Origin: Breviolum minutum Mf 1.05b.01
Taxonomy: Eukaryota > Sar > Dinophyceae > Suessiales > Symbiodiniaceae
Assembly: GCA_000507305.1 (NCBI GenBank)
Contig: DF239788.1
Span: forward strand, 1-64,000
Length of the DNA: 64,000 nucleotides
Reading direction: 5' to 3'
This document shows, piece after piece, positions 9,423-20,841 of this stretch. A program made the translations under genes and the position numbers. A model generated the notes under the pieces. That model was not told where the DNA came from and did no database searches. It was given only the letters and a program-made list of their open reading frames with translations. Each line of letters starts with the position of its first letter. Within the stretch, counting starts at the first letter, position 1.

Positions 9423-9935
9423 GTTGCTGTTTGTTGTTTGTTGTTTGTTGTTTGTTGTTTGTTGTTGTTTGTTGTTTGTTGTGGGTTGTGGGTTGTGGGT
9501 TGTGGGTTGTTGTTTGTCGTTTGTTGTTTGTCGTTTGTTTTTTGTTTTTGTTTTTCTCGTTTGTTGTTTGTCGTTTGTTTTTTGTTTTTTGTTTTTCTCG
9601 TTTGTTGTTTGTCATTTGCCGTTATTGTTTGTTGTTTGTCGTTTGTTGTTGTTTGTTGTTTGTTGTGGGTTGTGGGTTGTGAGTTGTTGTTCGTCGTTTG
9701 TTGTTTGTCGTTTGTTTTTTTGTTTTTTGTTTTTTCTCGTTTGTTGTTTGTCGTTTGTCGTTTTTTTTTTGTTTTTTCTCGTTTGTTGTTTGTCATTTGC
9801 CGTTATTGTTTGTTGTTTGTCGTTTGTTGTTTTTTGTTTGTTATTTGTCATTTGTTGTTTGTCGTTTGTCGTTGTTGTTTGTCCTTGGTCGTTTTCGTTT
9901 TTTTGTTGTTTTTCCTTTGGCGTGTGAGTTTGATG
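9423..9935. repeat. Strand-asymmetric G/T satellite with 181-bp higher order
   Basis: The + strand is built almost entirely from variants of GTTTGTT, GTTTGTC and GTTTTTT and has very little A. Above this simple level is a longer unit: the block CTCGTTTGTTGTTTGTCATTTGCCGTTATTG occurs at 9597 and again at 9778, a period of 181 bp. Long open frames on both strands here (Val/Leu/Phe/Cys-rich on +, Asn/Gln/Thr/Lys-rich on -) come from the repeat and are not genes. Confidence 0.95.
9483..9506 (+). other. G-quadruplex-type motif inside the G/T satellite
   Basis: Four GGG tracts at 9483, 9490, 9497 and 9504 are separated by identical four-base loops (TTGT), which meets the usual G3N1-7 rule for an intramolecular quadruplex. 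A second block at about 9665-9680 keeps only two GGG tracts, so the motif is decaying in the other repeat unit. Confidence 0.8.
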
Positions 9936-10954
9936 TTTCTTCTTTGTTGTTTGATGTATGTTTATGTTTGATTTGTTCTTTAAAGGTCCTCAGACGCTAT
10001 TGGTTTCAAAAAGTCCCTCGTGCAAAATGCCATTCTTGTAGTTTTGCTTTTGCAGAATTGTTTTGAAATGAGAATTTCAGTTTCAACGACGTTTGAACGG
10101 TTTGGTGTGAATCGTATCTATCATCCCCTTTTCTCTGCAACATATTCAGGGGTGCGTCTGCACAAAGCTGATTTTAACACACCTAACACATGGGTACTTA
10201 CGCATAACATATTGCATGGCCCTGTGCGAATTCAGGACTGGATATCCCGACCTTTTTTCTTGCGCTAAAAAGCATTGGTCTTTCACCTAATCAACAAACG
10301 ATTGATAAAGAATCATGGATTTTAGCCGGGTGTTGTGATTCCTGCTTTTTAGTTTTTTCCACAATTGCGTTCCGGATGAAAACACCGAGTAGTTGCAACC
10401 AAACTGAAACTTGCAAACAAAATGATTGTGAACAGTTAGTTTTTCGAAGGACAAAACCAAAAATATGAACCTGAATGTTTGACCAATTTTGCCCAAACAG
10501 ATTTACTTGTTAGGATGTTTACTCGGAGCAAAAACTGTGCTGGATTCCGGACGACTTCGCCATGTTTTTTGCATTTTTGCTATTCGTCTCTCGAATGCTT
10601 CGATGCTTCCTGACATTTTTTTACCATTTGTTCCACATACATATCAGTTCTAGATGTATTGGCCGTCCAATTTTTGTCACGGCTGTTCCGGTAGCTCCCT
10701 ATTTTTCATGGTTGATTTGCCTTACTTTTGTATGATTTGTGTGTCAGCAACAGTTTGCGCTTAGTATGTTTCTTTGCCTGCTTGTTTATTGCTGGCATAA
10801 TGGACATTATGTTGGGAATATTGTCCCTGTTGGAAAACGGTCCCAAGCATTGCACTGCACAAAAGTAAACAGGAAAACAATTGTTGTTTGACACACAGGT
10901 CCGAGCGCGCGCTCATGACGACGAACATTCTGTTTCAATGTTTTTCCATGCCAG
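9936..10954. other. Intergenic, no supported gene
   Basis: About 1 kb following the G/T satellite. Short open frames occur on both strands, but none shows splice-like edges or protein-like composition that I would defend. It may contain introns of the relic that follows. Confidence 0.5.
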
Positions 10955-11480
10955 TGCGTGTTTGTTCCTCTGACGATTGCTTGCTCTTTGGCTCGTGGTT
11001 TCGATTTAATCTTTTAGAAAGGGTGACTGATGCGAGATGCAAGTTGGACTTCATGACACGAGCTTTTGCATACTACTGGGTGCCAGGCCAGCAAGCGGTT
11101 TGGTTTCAGGCACGAAGAAATGTGTACCTGTGGATCCTTTTCCATGAGGTGACAATGATGACCAAGAGCATCCCAATGCCTTTGAAGTGGTTCACCAAGG
11201 ACATTGTTGTGAAATGAACTGGTGGACAGAACGTGATTCTCATCTCACATTGATTCACATTGATCCTTATTTGTTGATTTCGTTTGGCAATGCAACGATT
11301 GCAGGACATGGCGTTAAATTGAAGGATGTGAAAGCTGGTTTTCCGTTGCCTGGACAGTACCATTTCCGATTCAAAATGAAATGGGAGTTTTGTCCTGAGG
11401 TCCTAGGGCTGCACAGGCTGATGCGTGACAGTTTGAAGATAACTCTTTGTGGGCATTTTAAAACACGGTTAAGAGTCTGA
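10955..11480 (+). pseudogene. Hypothetical protein, one frameshift
   Basis: Two overlapping + strand frames join into one sensible protein of about 170 residues. The first contains AYYWVPGQQAVWFQARRNVY and FHEVTMMTKSIPMPLKWFTK and hits a TGA at about 11215. A one-base shift there leads into WWTERDSHLTLIHIDPYLLI, then GVKLKDVKAGFPLPGQYHFR and LMRDSLKITL, with stop TGA at 11478-11480. The pattern (tryptophans, IHIDP, FPLPGQYHFRF) looks like one compact beta-rich domain. I do not recognise the family and assign no function. The frameshift makes this copy a likely pseudogene unless an unusual intron or sequencing error explains it. Confidence 0.5.
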
Positions 11481-11730
11481 GGTCGGGTGCTGTGTGGATG
11501 GTCTGAGCCCAAAATCTTTTCCCATTTGACACTAGATCAAAATGCTACCCCTCCAGTGGGCCAATGAAACATCAAAAGATCTCAAACATGTTTCTTTCTT
11601 TTCTGCAGAGCTATATGATTACGTATAGTTGTGGACATTGCTTTACCTATGTCTCAGGATGTGACAAATGAAGAATCAATGGCAACCAACCCAGTTTGCT
11701 TCATCGATGTTGATGAGAGTCACCTTGTCG

Positions 11731-13425
11731 ATTGATCCAGACTCCAAACGTTGAGGTGCCAACTTTCGAAGACAAAGTCATTGCCAAGGCATGGTGTAGG
11801 TGATTGGCAGGTAATTCGGAACGTTTCCCAAACATTCCTCTGTTGTTTTTTCTGGACAGGGAGAAAGTCTATATTTTTTGGATTTGGAAGTCCCTTCTCT
11901 TGTCATACAACATCAACTTCTTTTGTTCTCATTCAAAGGACACACTTAATATCCCAAAGGCATCTTCGAATTTGCTACTTCTCAGCATTGCAGCAGAGGT
12001 CAGCTAGCACAAATGTGCAGGCAACGACCATTATCTTAGTTGCAAGTGGTTCTCGAACCATGGCAGGTCTTGCGCGTGAATTGGGGAACGCAGAAGTAGA
12101 TTTCTCAGAATTTTCCTTTGAGAAACCCGCAAGCACAGTACCTGTTGAAGTTTTCAGAAAGTCACAGATTGTGGCAAGGCCTGTGCCATCAGCATCAGAC
12201 GTGCCGTCGGTCTTGCTGACATTTTATGGGCAGTATTCATGGACAGTACGCAAACGTTGTCGACGATGAGATCAGAAGTTCTCGACATTGCCGCTTCACC
12301 TTTTTACATTTCGCAAGATCCATGACAGGCATCGCCAGAGACTTCACCTTTGGTGTAGCTTTCATGATTTTTGAACGCATGGAATGCATGGCGGGTGAAA
12401 ATGGGGGAGTCAGAATGGTTTTTGGCGAGCTGTCTCTTGTGCTGGCTAAGAGCTAACACATGTGCAGATGCTAAGCTGGGACCCAATTTCTTGGCTTGAA
12501 GTTCTGAAGGAATCGTTTTTGGTTTGTTAAGCAATCTCCTTCCTGGAGCAGAACCCTTTGGAGTCTTTGGAAGAAGATCTCTCGGAAGTCTCCACTGTTG
12601 TGAAAATTCATCCTTTGATTGCTTTACTCCCCACATCTCCCAGAAATATCTTGGAGCTTCAGACACAGTTTCTTTGCTAGTTCAAGTCCACAATGGCATG
12701 CGAGAGATGTCATGACATTGCGAAGAAAACCCAGTGAAAACCCACTGATTGACTATCTTCGATGCCATGTGCAACTACCTCATACAAAGATGGGCAAAAA
12801 TGCGCCAGTGGTTGAGTTGATATAGTCAATGTAGTCACTTGCACATGTACAACATGTTCCTTAAATATACATTTTATATACATCTCCAAGCTCCACTAAT
12901 AAGAACAGTTCCTGGGAAGTGCCTTTTTTCTTCCACCTCTTGAATTCGCAGGGAAGAAATAGAAGGCAAGAAGAAGGCTAAAGAATCGATGCCTTTTAAC
13001 ATTGTAGTTGGTGAGACATATCTTTCTGGAATGTTGTGGGAGAATTGTGGCTGTGGGACCGAGAGGCAAACATCACAAACATGAGTTTGTATCTAGGACT
13101 AGTCTTTCCCTGCCAGGAGATGAACTGTGGTTGACTGTTTGTTTAAGTCTCTGCTAGTGTCTCGTTTCTTTTTCTATGCCAGGCCTCTGGTGATTCTGAG
13201 GATCTGCTGTTTGGAGAAAGCAAGAGCCCAAGAGAAATCTTCTCCACAGAGAGATGTCTGAGTACGGTGTATGTCTTCCGAACACAAGACGTAGCGCATG
13301 CGGCGCATGTGCACCTTGCATCTACTTCTGCACCTCTTGTCGAGGTTCCGCTCCAGTTGGCCAACCAAAGACTTCCGGAAAGGAGAATTGTTATCGCGAC
13401 TAAAGCCACGCAAAGTCTTGAATGA
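11731..13425 (+). CDS. Unrecognised multi-exon gene(s)
   Basis: Several + strand segments read as exons between splice-like sites. About 11731-11790 gives TPNVEVPTFEDKVIAKAW after an AG. 12168-12322 follows CACAG and gives CGKACAISIRRAVGLADILW and TLSTMRSEVLDIAASPFY. About 12560-12680 gives LESLEEDLSEVSTVVKIHP. About 12720-12825 gives LIDYLRCHVQLPHTKMGKN and ends in TAG. 12952-13010 gives EEIEGKKKAKESMPFNIVV between CGCAG and a GTGAGA donor. 13183-13425 follows TGCCAG, contains SPREIFSTERCLSTVYVF and VEVPLQLANQRLPERRIV, and ends in TGA. The phases between the last exons do not all match, so more than one gene, or a missed exon, is possible. No domain recognised. Confidence 0.4.
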
Positions 13426-13808
13426 TTTGAGCTCTTGTGGCTTCACAGGTCTACGGTGATCGTTGGCACCATCACACCAATTATGATACAGAAACCAAAT
13501 CATTGCAAGAAGTAAGGTGAAAATAAGTTCCAACACACCCACACCCGAAGCAACTGTGACAAGAACATCTCATTCTCAAGAAGAACGATTTATTCTCTAG
13601 CAGGTTCAACAGTTCTAAGACTGCCTTTGTAAGCTCAATTTGTCCCACCCTACAGATCTCAAGGACAAATCCAGGAGCAGGAAGGTTTGACTGCAAACAC
13701 TAATTTGTTTCTACGATTCAAGTGGTAGCTAGGTTTTGTTTTGATTGACTCTGAGAGTTTGAAATGGTTTGCAGTCGAATAAAGTAATAAAGTAAATGAA
13801 GAAGTCCA

Positions 13809-13855
13809 AGTCTTGTTCGTCTTGTTCGTCTTGTTCGTCTTGTTCGTCTTGTTCG
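13809..13855. repeat. 9-bp minisatellite, about five copies
   Basis: The unit TCTTGTTCG is repeated about five times without interruption. The surrounding sequence is probably intronic or intergenic. Confidence 0.95.
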
Positions 13856-14032
13856 CTTGAATCTTTTGGGTCTTTTCGTCAAGGCACTTGTCGTTTCTTT
13901 CCGAGCAGGACGACTTCGACATGCTTTTCGGCTGAGCCTGGTTTAGCTTAGCATCTCCGCTGCCGAACTGGACATAACCATGACTTCATGACTTGCTGGA
14001 CTCCAAGTTGGAAGGTCGAGTGTGCATCTCAG

Positions 14033-15909
14033 CGACTCATCAAGCTCGAAGTTTCAGTAGCTGCAGCAGAAGATCGCGCCAGTGCATTGGCATCAAATGG
14101 CTAGAAATTTGTCCTTGCGCTTGTGATCAATTGAGGGCTGTCACAGTGTTTGTGGTTGTGCAAAAATAGTGTTGTCACAATGATGGAGTCATCATTTGAC
14201 AGGTGGATAAGAGGCAAACCTGCACGTATTGCAGCCATGTTATCATGTTTCATCTCAATCGTAAGCTCACAACTTATTCAATTCAATTTGCGAAATGATA
14301 GTGGTCAGGAAATCATCCACCCACACAACCTTGTGGGGGCTAGAACTTCCTTGATCACACATGCTGCATAGCTTCACAAGCTGCACCAAGACACATTTTG
14401 GATTCACTCTGGATTCAGTCACGTGTTGCATGTTTTCTGCATGCCCACAGTGCCTGATTGAACTTTAGATTCAAACGACATTTTCATGCATTTCATGCCT
14501 AACCACCTATCTTTGAATATTTTCTATCCGATTACTGCACGTGCACGTGCTGATGACTTTCACTTCATCTCCTCGGCTCAGACACGAATGAATGCGAATT
14601 CGATCCGAGCAGCGAACAGCTTTTGGCTTAAAGGGCTCCCAACAAATTCACAGATTGCCACATTGAAAAACACAGATCTCAGGGCGATTCTGTCTAAAAG
14701 CACATTTCTAGCACATTTCTAACGCATTGCTGACACAAAAAGTTTGGATACTTTGATATGCTTTGCATCTTCACATTCTGAACGATTCTTGACCCAATCA
14801 ATTTGAGACTTGGCATTTCTGCGCTGCAACTATAAAAGAGAGTGTCAGACTTTTACAGTTTTGCAAGTATGCGGGAAGTCTTAAACTAGACGATGCACTT
14901 GAGGCGCATTTCAGGAGCATGTGAGGTTGGTGTTTATAACTGATAGAAGCTTGATTTGAATCAGCTGATGGAATGACAGTGCAAGCCCCAGATCAAATGG
15001 TATGGAATTAGATGAATTCAATGCATGATAAGAGTTGTTCATTTGAGCCAGCAAGACCTTTTGGGGACGGAGATATTGCAACGGATTTCATTCAGATCTC
15101 TCTTCGTAGATCTCTCTTCGTACTGCGCGAAGCTTGTGCCAGGTGCTTGTTGGGGAAGTCCTATGGCATCTTCGCGAGAAGCTGGCATGTTCTGGTGCGA
15201 TAGGGTGCTTTGAGATGCTCTGTGAAAGTCAAGCACCACGCAAAGCCAACAGAAAGGTGTTGTTGGCGAGATCTCATTCAGCTGAAGCATGTCTTCTTGT
15301 TTGAGACTTCAAAGTGCTGGAGACTGTGCTGAGAACAAGGCCGAAGAGTTCTTTTTAGATGTTGCGGACGATGGCTATGTGGTAGCCTCTTTCACTCAGG
15401 TGCAACTCTGAGCACTGGAAGTTGATGAAATATCCAGAGTGAGCTGATATTTTGCCACTGTTGCGATGTAACCAATGTAACTATAAACTTGGGAGGTTGA
15501 TGATGCAGAGGCGGTTTCAACTTTCAGACTTCGACTTGTTTTGTAGCATCATGTCGTCAGTGTCCCGGAAGGCAGAGGAGTTGAAGAGGCAAAGCGAATT
15601 GGGCGTATGGTGACTTTGTTGCAAAGTGAGGATTGTCCGAAGTCAACAAAGGTATCAGGTCTGAAAGGAGAGGTACCTCGGGTCATAACTGCCAGCTAGA
15701 GGCATGTGTGCCGCATGAACGATTGCCTTGCTGAGTGTGCTTCACTCTCAGAGACTTATAGGAAAGGCATCGAAAAGAACGAATTTGGACACATTTCTGG
15801 GGTGGATTGTTTGATTGAAAACACCCAGAATTCACAGAGGTGGCAGCAGGTTGTAGCTGCAGCCGGTCGATCAATCCATCTGCGCGCGATACCTTTCTCA
15901 GGAGAGCAT
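14033..15909 (+). CDS. Unrecognised multi-exon gene
   Basis: Exon-like segments, all + strand: 14033-14104 after CTCAG (RLIKLEVSVAAAEDRASALA); 14203-14260 between ACAG and a perfect GTAAGC donor (VDKRQTCTYCSHVIMFHLN); about 15045-15203 (DGDIATDFIQISLRRSLFVL); about 15290-15399 (ENKAEEFFLDVADDGYVVAS) with donor GTGCAA; 15547-15651 after TGTAG (VVSVPEGRGVEEAKRIGRMV) with donor GTATCA; 15705-15909 (SETYRKGIEKNEFGHISG, SQRWQQVVAAAGRSIHLR) with donor GTGATA. The 15547-15651 and 15705-15909 exons join in phase. No family recognised; the helical, charged character suggests a soluble protein. The first exon and start codon are not identified. Confidence 0.4.
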
Positions 15910-16022
15910 GTGATATTTACTTGTTCCACTCCTGCTTAATCCTCCAAGTATTCAAATTCTGTTGCTTCTATTTTTTTTTTTTGCCTCGTGCTCCTTTCCA
16001 CTCCCCACACTTGCATTTCAGG

Positions 16023-16235
16023 ATGGCGGCTGAGCACATCACCAGCAATTTTGCAGATCAGAAGGAGGCTGAACATTCTTCTCATTTGACAAGAGAAAGA
16101 ACATTTGTGAAGTGCTTGGTGGCCTTCAAGCGGCTACCGAACGTGCTTGGAATGAAGCCTAGACTTGAGATGCAGAAACTCTGGGTTCAACTCTATACTC
16201 AAGGATTAGATGAAATTGAGAAAGCTGACAACTGA
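16023..16235 (+). CDS. ATG-initiated exon after a trans-splice-like acceptor
   Basis: An ATG at 16023 lies one base after a long pyrimidine tract ending TTTCAG, the same arrangement as at SEC61B. The frame runs 70 codons to TGA 16233-16235: MAAEHITSNFADQKEAEHSS, then RTFVKCLVAFKRLPNVLG and PRLEMQKLWVQLYTQGLDEI. It could be a complete small protein, the 5' exon of the F-box/kelch gene downstream, whose main exon lacks an ATG, or the last exon of the gene before it. I favour the first or second reading because of the ATG position. No domain recognised. Confidence 0.45.
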   Translation: MAAEHITSNFADQKEAEHSSHLTRERTFVKCLVAFKRLPNVLGMKPRLEMQKLWVQLYTQGLDEIEKADN

Positions 16236-16338
16236 CAACCATGTAAAAAAACAAATCGATTATAAATGACTATGTAATCAAAGACATTTGTGCATTTTTT
16301 AGAAATGTCTTGAGCAAGTCTGGGTGCCTTGTTTTTTC

Positions 16339-16467
16339 ATGGACGCCTTGCGTCCTGGTGGTCGGGTGCTTTTGCATAGCTTGGCAATGGAAGAACTTAA
16401 TGGAGCTGTTGGACATTTGCAAACCTTCCATGAAGAGAGAGGCGAGGACCTACCAAAGCATAATTGA
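16339..16467 (+). CDS. Short ORF or exon with a SAM-methyltransferase-like ending
   Basis: A 42-codon frame begins MDALRPGGRVLLHSLAMEEL and ends at TGA 16465-16467. The ALRPGGRVLLHS stretch is what one sees at the strand-4/strand-5 region of class I SAM-dependent methyltransferases. The segment is short, and no SAM-binding motif I was found upstream. It may be an exon of the neighbouring genes or chance. Confidence 0.25.
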   Translation: MDALRPGGRVLLHSLAMEELNGAVGHLQTFHEERGEDLPKHN

Positions 16468-16613
16468 GAGAAGAATCTAGAAGAAGGAAAGTTTTTTTTA
16501 AAGTCAAAGTCGTTGCTTTTGCGGCATGCAAGGTTAGCTGGTTAGCTGCTATGCTTTTTTGGAACATTTTGAAACATTTTGAAACACTCAGACAATTTGA
16601 AACCCTGAGGCAG

Positions 16614-18258
16614 ATGGGCTGTCAAAGTGGGACCAAGTGCACCAAAACTGCTGAAGCCAGCGAATCTCAAGGCAATCGACGCAATCGACGTGGCCGTACC
16701 GAGCATTCCGAGCATCACAGCTGAGATTCTCGGTGAAGACATTTTTCTCCGGATTTGCCACTTCCTTCCAGCAGGAAGTGTTACGGCCACTTCCAACTGC
16801 AGCTGCAACGTGCATAAGCAATTGAAGGAGAGTGTTTCTTTGTGGCAATCCTTGTGCTATTCCTTGTTGGATGATGCGGTGATTACATTGCATTTGGCTG
16901 CTTCAGATTCTGGAGTTCATGCAGATCAAAGTGCAGAATTCTGGAGGACGCTTTTCCGCGCAGGCTACAAGCCGATTGCGTTTTACTACGAGCACAGTCT
17001 TCGAAAGCGATGCTTACACTCAAGTGAGTGCTTTCAACAGAGCATCATTCAGAGCAATGGATATAGTGCCACATCGGAAAGCCCTGGAATCTCCGAAAGG
17101 TTGGAGCACCTGGACAGTGCAGTTTATTTTGAAAAGCGTCAAAAAATCCTTGGTGCGTCTGGCCATACTGCATCTGCATTGAAGGACTTTGTGGTGGTCA
17201 TAGGGGGTTGGAGACCCTGGAGTTTAGGGACAGATTTGCATGTCGCTGTTTTGGATTTGTTAAATATGAAATTGTCCGAGCCTCCTTTGGCTTCTGAATC
17301 GTATCAGCCGATGCGTCGACTTCGCCACTCCAGCTGTACGGTGCGCCGTGGAGGCTCCCCATGCATTCTAGTTTTGGGCGGCTGCAATGATAAAAGTCAC
17401 GATCCTTGTGACGGACTCCAAACTCTTCTTTTCCTTGAACTTCTTCAAGGTGGTAAGCCCGGGAAACCTGATTGCCACACTGTGGGTCATGGTGATGGAA
17501 GTGATACAAGTTTGGAGATCAACTGGAGGAAAGTATCTGCCACTGGACCGGTTCCCCAAGCGATTTGGCATCATGCAGCAGATTCCTTTGCCGGAGGGCA
17601 AAAAGTGGTGGTTTTCGGTGGGGACATTCCTGCTCGGGATCCAGAGTTTACTTTCATTGGGGATAGGGCCTATGCAAACTATGTGTACATATTGGATATT
17701 GACTCTCAGCAGTGGGAGCGTGTCCAGACACAAGGTCAGATTCCGCACTGGAGATCTCTACACTTTGGCGCAACCTTCTCTTCCAACACAACTGCAGAGC
17801 ACTTTGTGATCATGGGTGGCTGCGACGAGCATTTGGAAATTTTTCAGGGAGGTAGACCAGCCGTCATGGTTGGCTACTCGTTAAACTTGAAAACTCTGAG
17901 CTGGAAGAGGGGCGCAGAAAGGCGGAAAGGGAAGCCGCTCTTTGTCCCAGCACCCCGAATGCGGTTTGGTGCGCAGCGTTATGGACGGCATTTGTTAGTC
18001 TATGGCGGCCATGGGACGGAAGCAATCCCTGAGGAGGAAGAACTGCTCGTGTTGAACACGACAAATCTGGAGTGGCAATTTGCACAAATTGCCAACCAAG
18101 CTTCAGAGTTTGGTGTGGCACCCGCTGCAGCCTTGGCTGGCGGATGTGTTCTTGGAGGTGTTGAACTTGGTCTGAGAGGAGCACATCCAGTCCCAAAGTT
18201 GGACTTCATTTGTCTGAATCCGTTTGGAGGGCAACCAGGTCTTAGCCTGCTGGATTGA
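16614..18258 (+). CDS. F-box/kelch-repeat protein
   Basis: This is the longest intact host exon in the window, about 545 codons, ending TGA 18256-18258. Counting from a GTG at 16627, residues about 33-75 (EILGEDIFLRICHFLPAGSV, then LWQSLCYSL) form an F-box-like helix set. A beta-propeller follows with kelch-type GG motifs at about residues 189 (VVVIGGW), 249 (LVLGGCN), 327 (VVVFGGD), 394 (VIMGGCD), 457 (LLVYGGHG) and 508 (VLGGVE). Proteins of this design recruit substrates to SCF ubiquitin ligases through Skp1; that role is inferred. No ATG begins the frame. An AG acceptor at 16612-16613 suggests a 5' exon upstream, perhaps 16023-16235. A single 1.6-kb exon is unusual beside its micro-exon neighbours. 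Confidence 0.85.
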
Positions 18259-19357
18259 CCCCAGGGACATCATTTTAAAGTTACACTACAGCGGAAATTC
18301 CGAAGGATATGAAGCATCAGATTGTACGTGTATGTAACTTACGCGTGTGAGGGTTGATATGGGTTGACCCTGGAATGGAGGTTACATCTTTCATGTGTGT
18401 TTTGTGAATGTCTAGTTTTTGGATCTCTTGTATGAAGAGCTAAAAATATAGCTTTGCATTCTGAGGAGTTGACTTACTCTACAATATACATGCATACTCA
18501 GCTTTCTGACATTTACCATGATTCCAATTCTTTTGATGTAATTACATTTTTGAGGTACTGTGTCTAAGACACTCGTGGTCGAGGTAAAATGTTACCGTCA
18601 CGCTTTATTTACTCATTTGTTATTTGTTCGAGAGTTTCCACATTCCTGACCCGACGGCTTGCTATGCAACCTACGGCAGGTTTGCTATGCATCCTTGGGC
18701 AGCGGCTTGCTGCGCTTTGACTTCAGCTTGTTAGAGATGCTCCTCGCCAAAGGCAGGAGGGCCTAGAGGTATAAAAGTCTGTTCCACATGCGTTTACTTC
18801 TGAAACCCTTCTTTTCTACACCCTGGAAACCCTCTCCGAAGAAACATTTGGAAGTCACGAATGTTCGGTTTCTCATGCTTGGCCTATGCGTTCATGGGAT
18901 TGTGATGCGCTATGAAACGTTGCCCACAGCACACTCCTTTTGCATGCAGTGATGCAAGACGTCTCAAAATTCGCGGGCTTTGAGGTGTGCCGGTGACATC
19001 TGTGCACTTGGTAGATTCACAATATGAACCTGATGCTCAGGCACGGCGGCACGGCCTCTCAATTCCGTGCATTTAGCGACAGATTCAACAGCATTCATTC
19101 CGACAGTTTGTGATTTGAAGTGAATCTGCACTGACGAGCATCCAACTCCATACACAGCAACATTACTGACCTCATCCTCCTGCATTGGCTGGCGGAGCAA
19201 GTGGCTTGGGGACAAAGAGGAACCCCCTCCCTACTAGCTAAAGCCAACAGCTGGTTATGCCTCCGGATGATCACGCCCTTTAGTACTACCGGTGCGGGCG
19301 GATTTGATAGCAGTGCACTACAAACAATTTAGGAAACAGTGCGACACCTGCCCAGGG
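18259..19357. other. Intergenic, no supported gene
   Basis: About 1.1 kb between the F-box/kelch gene and the next exon set. At 18650-18720 the phrase CGGCTTGCTATGC recurs in loose copies. An 84-codon minus-strand frame at 18964-19215 looks protein-like but has no supporting splice or start context. Confidence 0.45.
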
Positions 19358-20330
19358 GTACATGCGGCACAAAGTGGCCTTAGCACAATTTGCATCCTGG
19401 TTCGCTTCTCGTGGGGTGGAGGTGTGGACCCTGCCTAGTTGGAGGTGAGACTTCAGTTGCTAACAATAACTCTGTCATTCCGTCACTGTTTTGCAGCCTT
19501 TCGCCTTTGGCAAGGTTTATGGGCACTATTCTTTGGAACGATATGCATTTGAGGCCAGGAGAACTTCAGTGAGCCCCTCAGTGCTGAGAGAGAAGCTGAA
19601 GTAAACTAAGGGAAATTGATCGAAGCTTGCTTGACGTCACGACGTCTCGTAGTGCAAGCCTGAGGCTTTACCAGCTGCGGTCTTGCAGGTGGATTGCTTC
19701 GAACTCACAGCTGTTTTTGACCAGGAGGCCAGGATAGCTAGAAGCTCTAGAACATGGACATACGATGACCGATGATTCCATCTCAAATATCGTAAGGAAG
19801 ATATTGCAACAAGGATGTAGGTGGTCTTCCTTTTCAAAAGAATCGTGCCTGAAGAGGGCAGGTTCCTCCAATTGTGAGGCGTTGTGCTCTAGTGTCAAGC
19901 ATTGTTGGCTTTCCATGGTGTAGTGGAGTTCTGAAATAGATATGGCAATGTGTTTGTATTGATTGCTGCCTTTCAATAGATTGAAGTAGCAAGAAATCGA
20001 AGCTGTAGCCTTTCCGAAGGTGAAGCCGGCACTAGAGGAAGTGCTTCAACTTGGAGGTCTTTACTGTGCGCTGACCTCTAGAGAGGCCTGCCACGAGACT
20101 GCGTTGAAAGTTGAATAGCTGCCTTCTCGAAGATGTTGCACTTCTGTCTTGCATTTTCGTGGGTCCTGCAGAGTTTTGTGATATTTTGTGTACTGTTTGT
20201 ATGGCAGTGTTTGAGCAGGGTGCCAGTGGAGCTGGATCAATGGGCTCTACTTGCGCCTGGGCAGAGGCGACAAGCTTCCAAGGGTTCTCAATCTTTTGCG
20301 TTGGATAAAATGTCAACGGATGTCGCTCAT
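19358..20330 (+). CDS. Unrecognised multi-exon gene
   Basis: Five + strand exon-like segments. 19358-about 19445 follows GCCCAG and reads YMRHKVALAQFASWFASRGV then VEVWTLPSW, before a GTGAGA donor. About 19497-19570 follows TTGCAG and reads PFAFGKVYGHYSLERYAFEA. 19690-about 19770 follows TTGCAG and reads VDCFELTAVFDQEARIARSS. About 19990-20118 reads IEAVAFPKVKPALEEVLQLG and ends in TAG. About 20218-20320 reads VELDQWALLAPGQRRQASKG. The segments read as one soluble globular protein, but I do not recognise the fold. It lies just upstream of SEC61B on the same strand. Confidence 0.45.
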
Positions 20331-20841
20331 TGCAGCATGAGAGTCACGCTCTCTCACATTTGTGGTTGCATGATATGATATGCTGTAGTATTCATAGGAT
20401 TGAGGTTGTAAATTGCAAATGTATAAATCAATTGGCAATGCAATGAGTATACGGTATACTAGGCCATTGGGTAAACCCGTAGTTATGTACAGTTCATCCT
20501 TATTTGGCGGTATTCTCTCGGGTCATTTGGGGCACCACTATTTTGGAACCTCCCTAAGCTGTGTCTTTGGCACTCTGCAGTTGTGAGCAACCAACATTCC
20601 ACGCTTGCCTTTTTGGCATTAGGCTATGGAGATGCATCATTTGTGTCCATTTGTGTATTAATTGAGGTGAGACGAGTGTATCACTCACTTGCTTGGTTTG
20701 TGCTTTGCACTTCGATCCGTCCGCCAAGCTTTTGCCCAAGCATCCAAGATAGAGCGCGTGCTCCCTTGTCCTGAAGGAGCCTGGAAGGGACATAAAGAAA
20801 CAGCAAACCAAACGACCAAACGAATCGACATCTTTGTCAGG

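Noticed and set aside
9386-9851. Long minus-strand frames rich in Asn, Gln, Thr and Lys, and + strand frames rich in Val, Leu, Phe and Cys
   Set aside because: They are direct translations of the GTTTGTT-type satellite, open in several frames at once, with no start or splice context.
16339-16467. Cobalamin-pathway (CbiT/CobL-type) methyltransferase
   Set aside because: Only one short ALRPGGRV-like stretch matches, a pattern common to many SAM methyltransferases; no other motif of that enzyme was found.
18964-19215. Minus-strand 84-codon frame as a gene
   Set aside because: Protein-like text but no splice or start support, and it sits in a + strand gene cluster.
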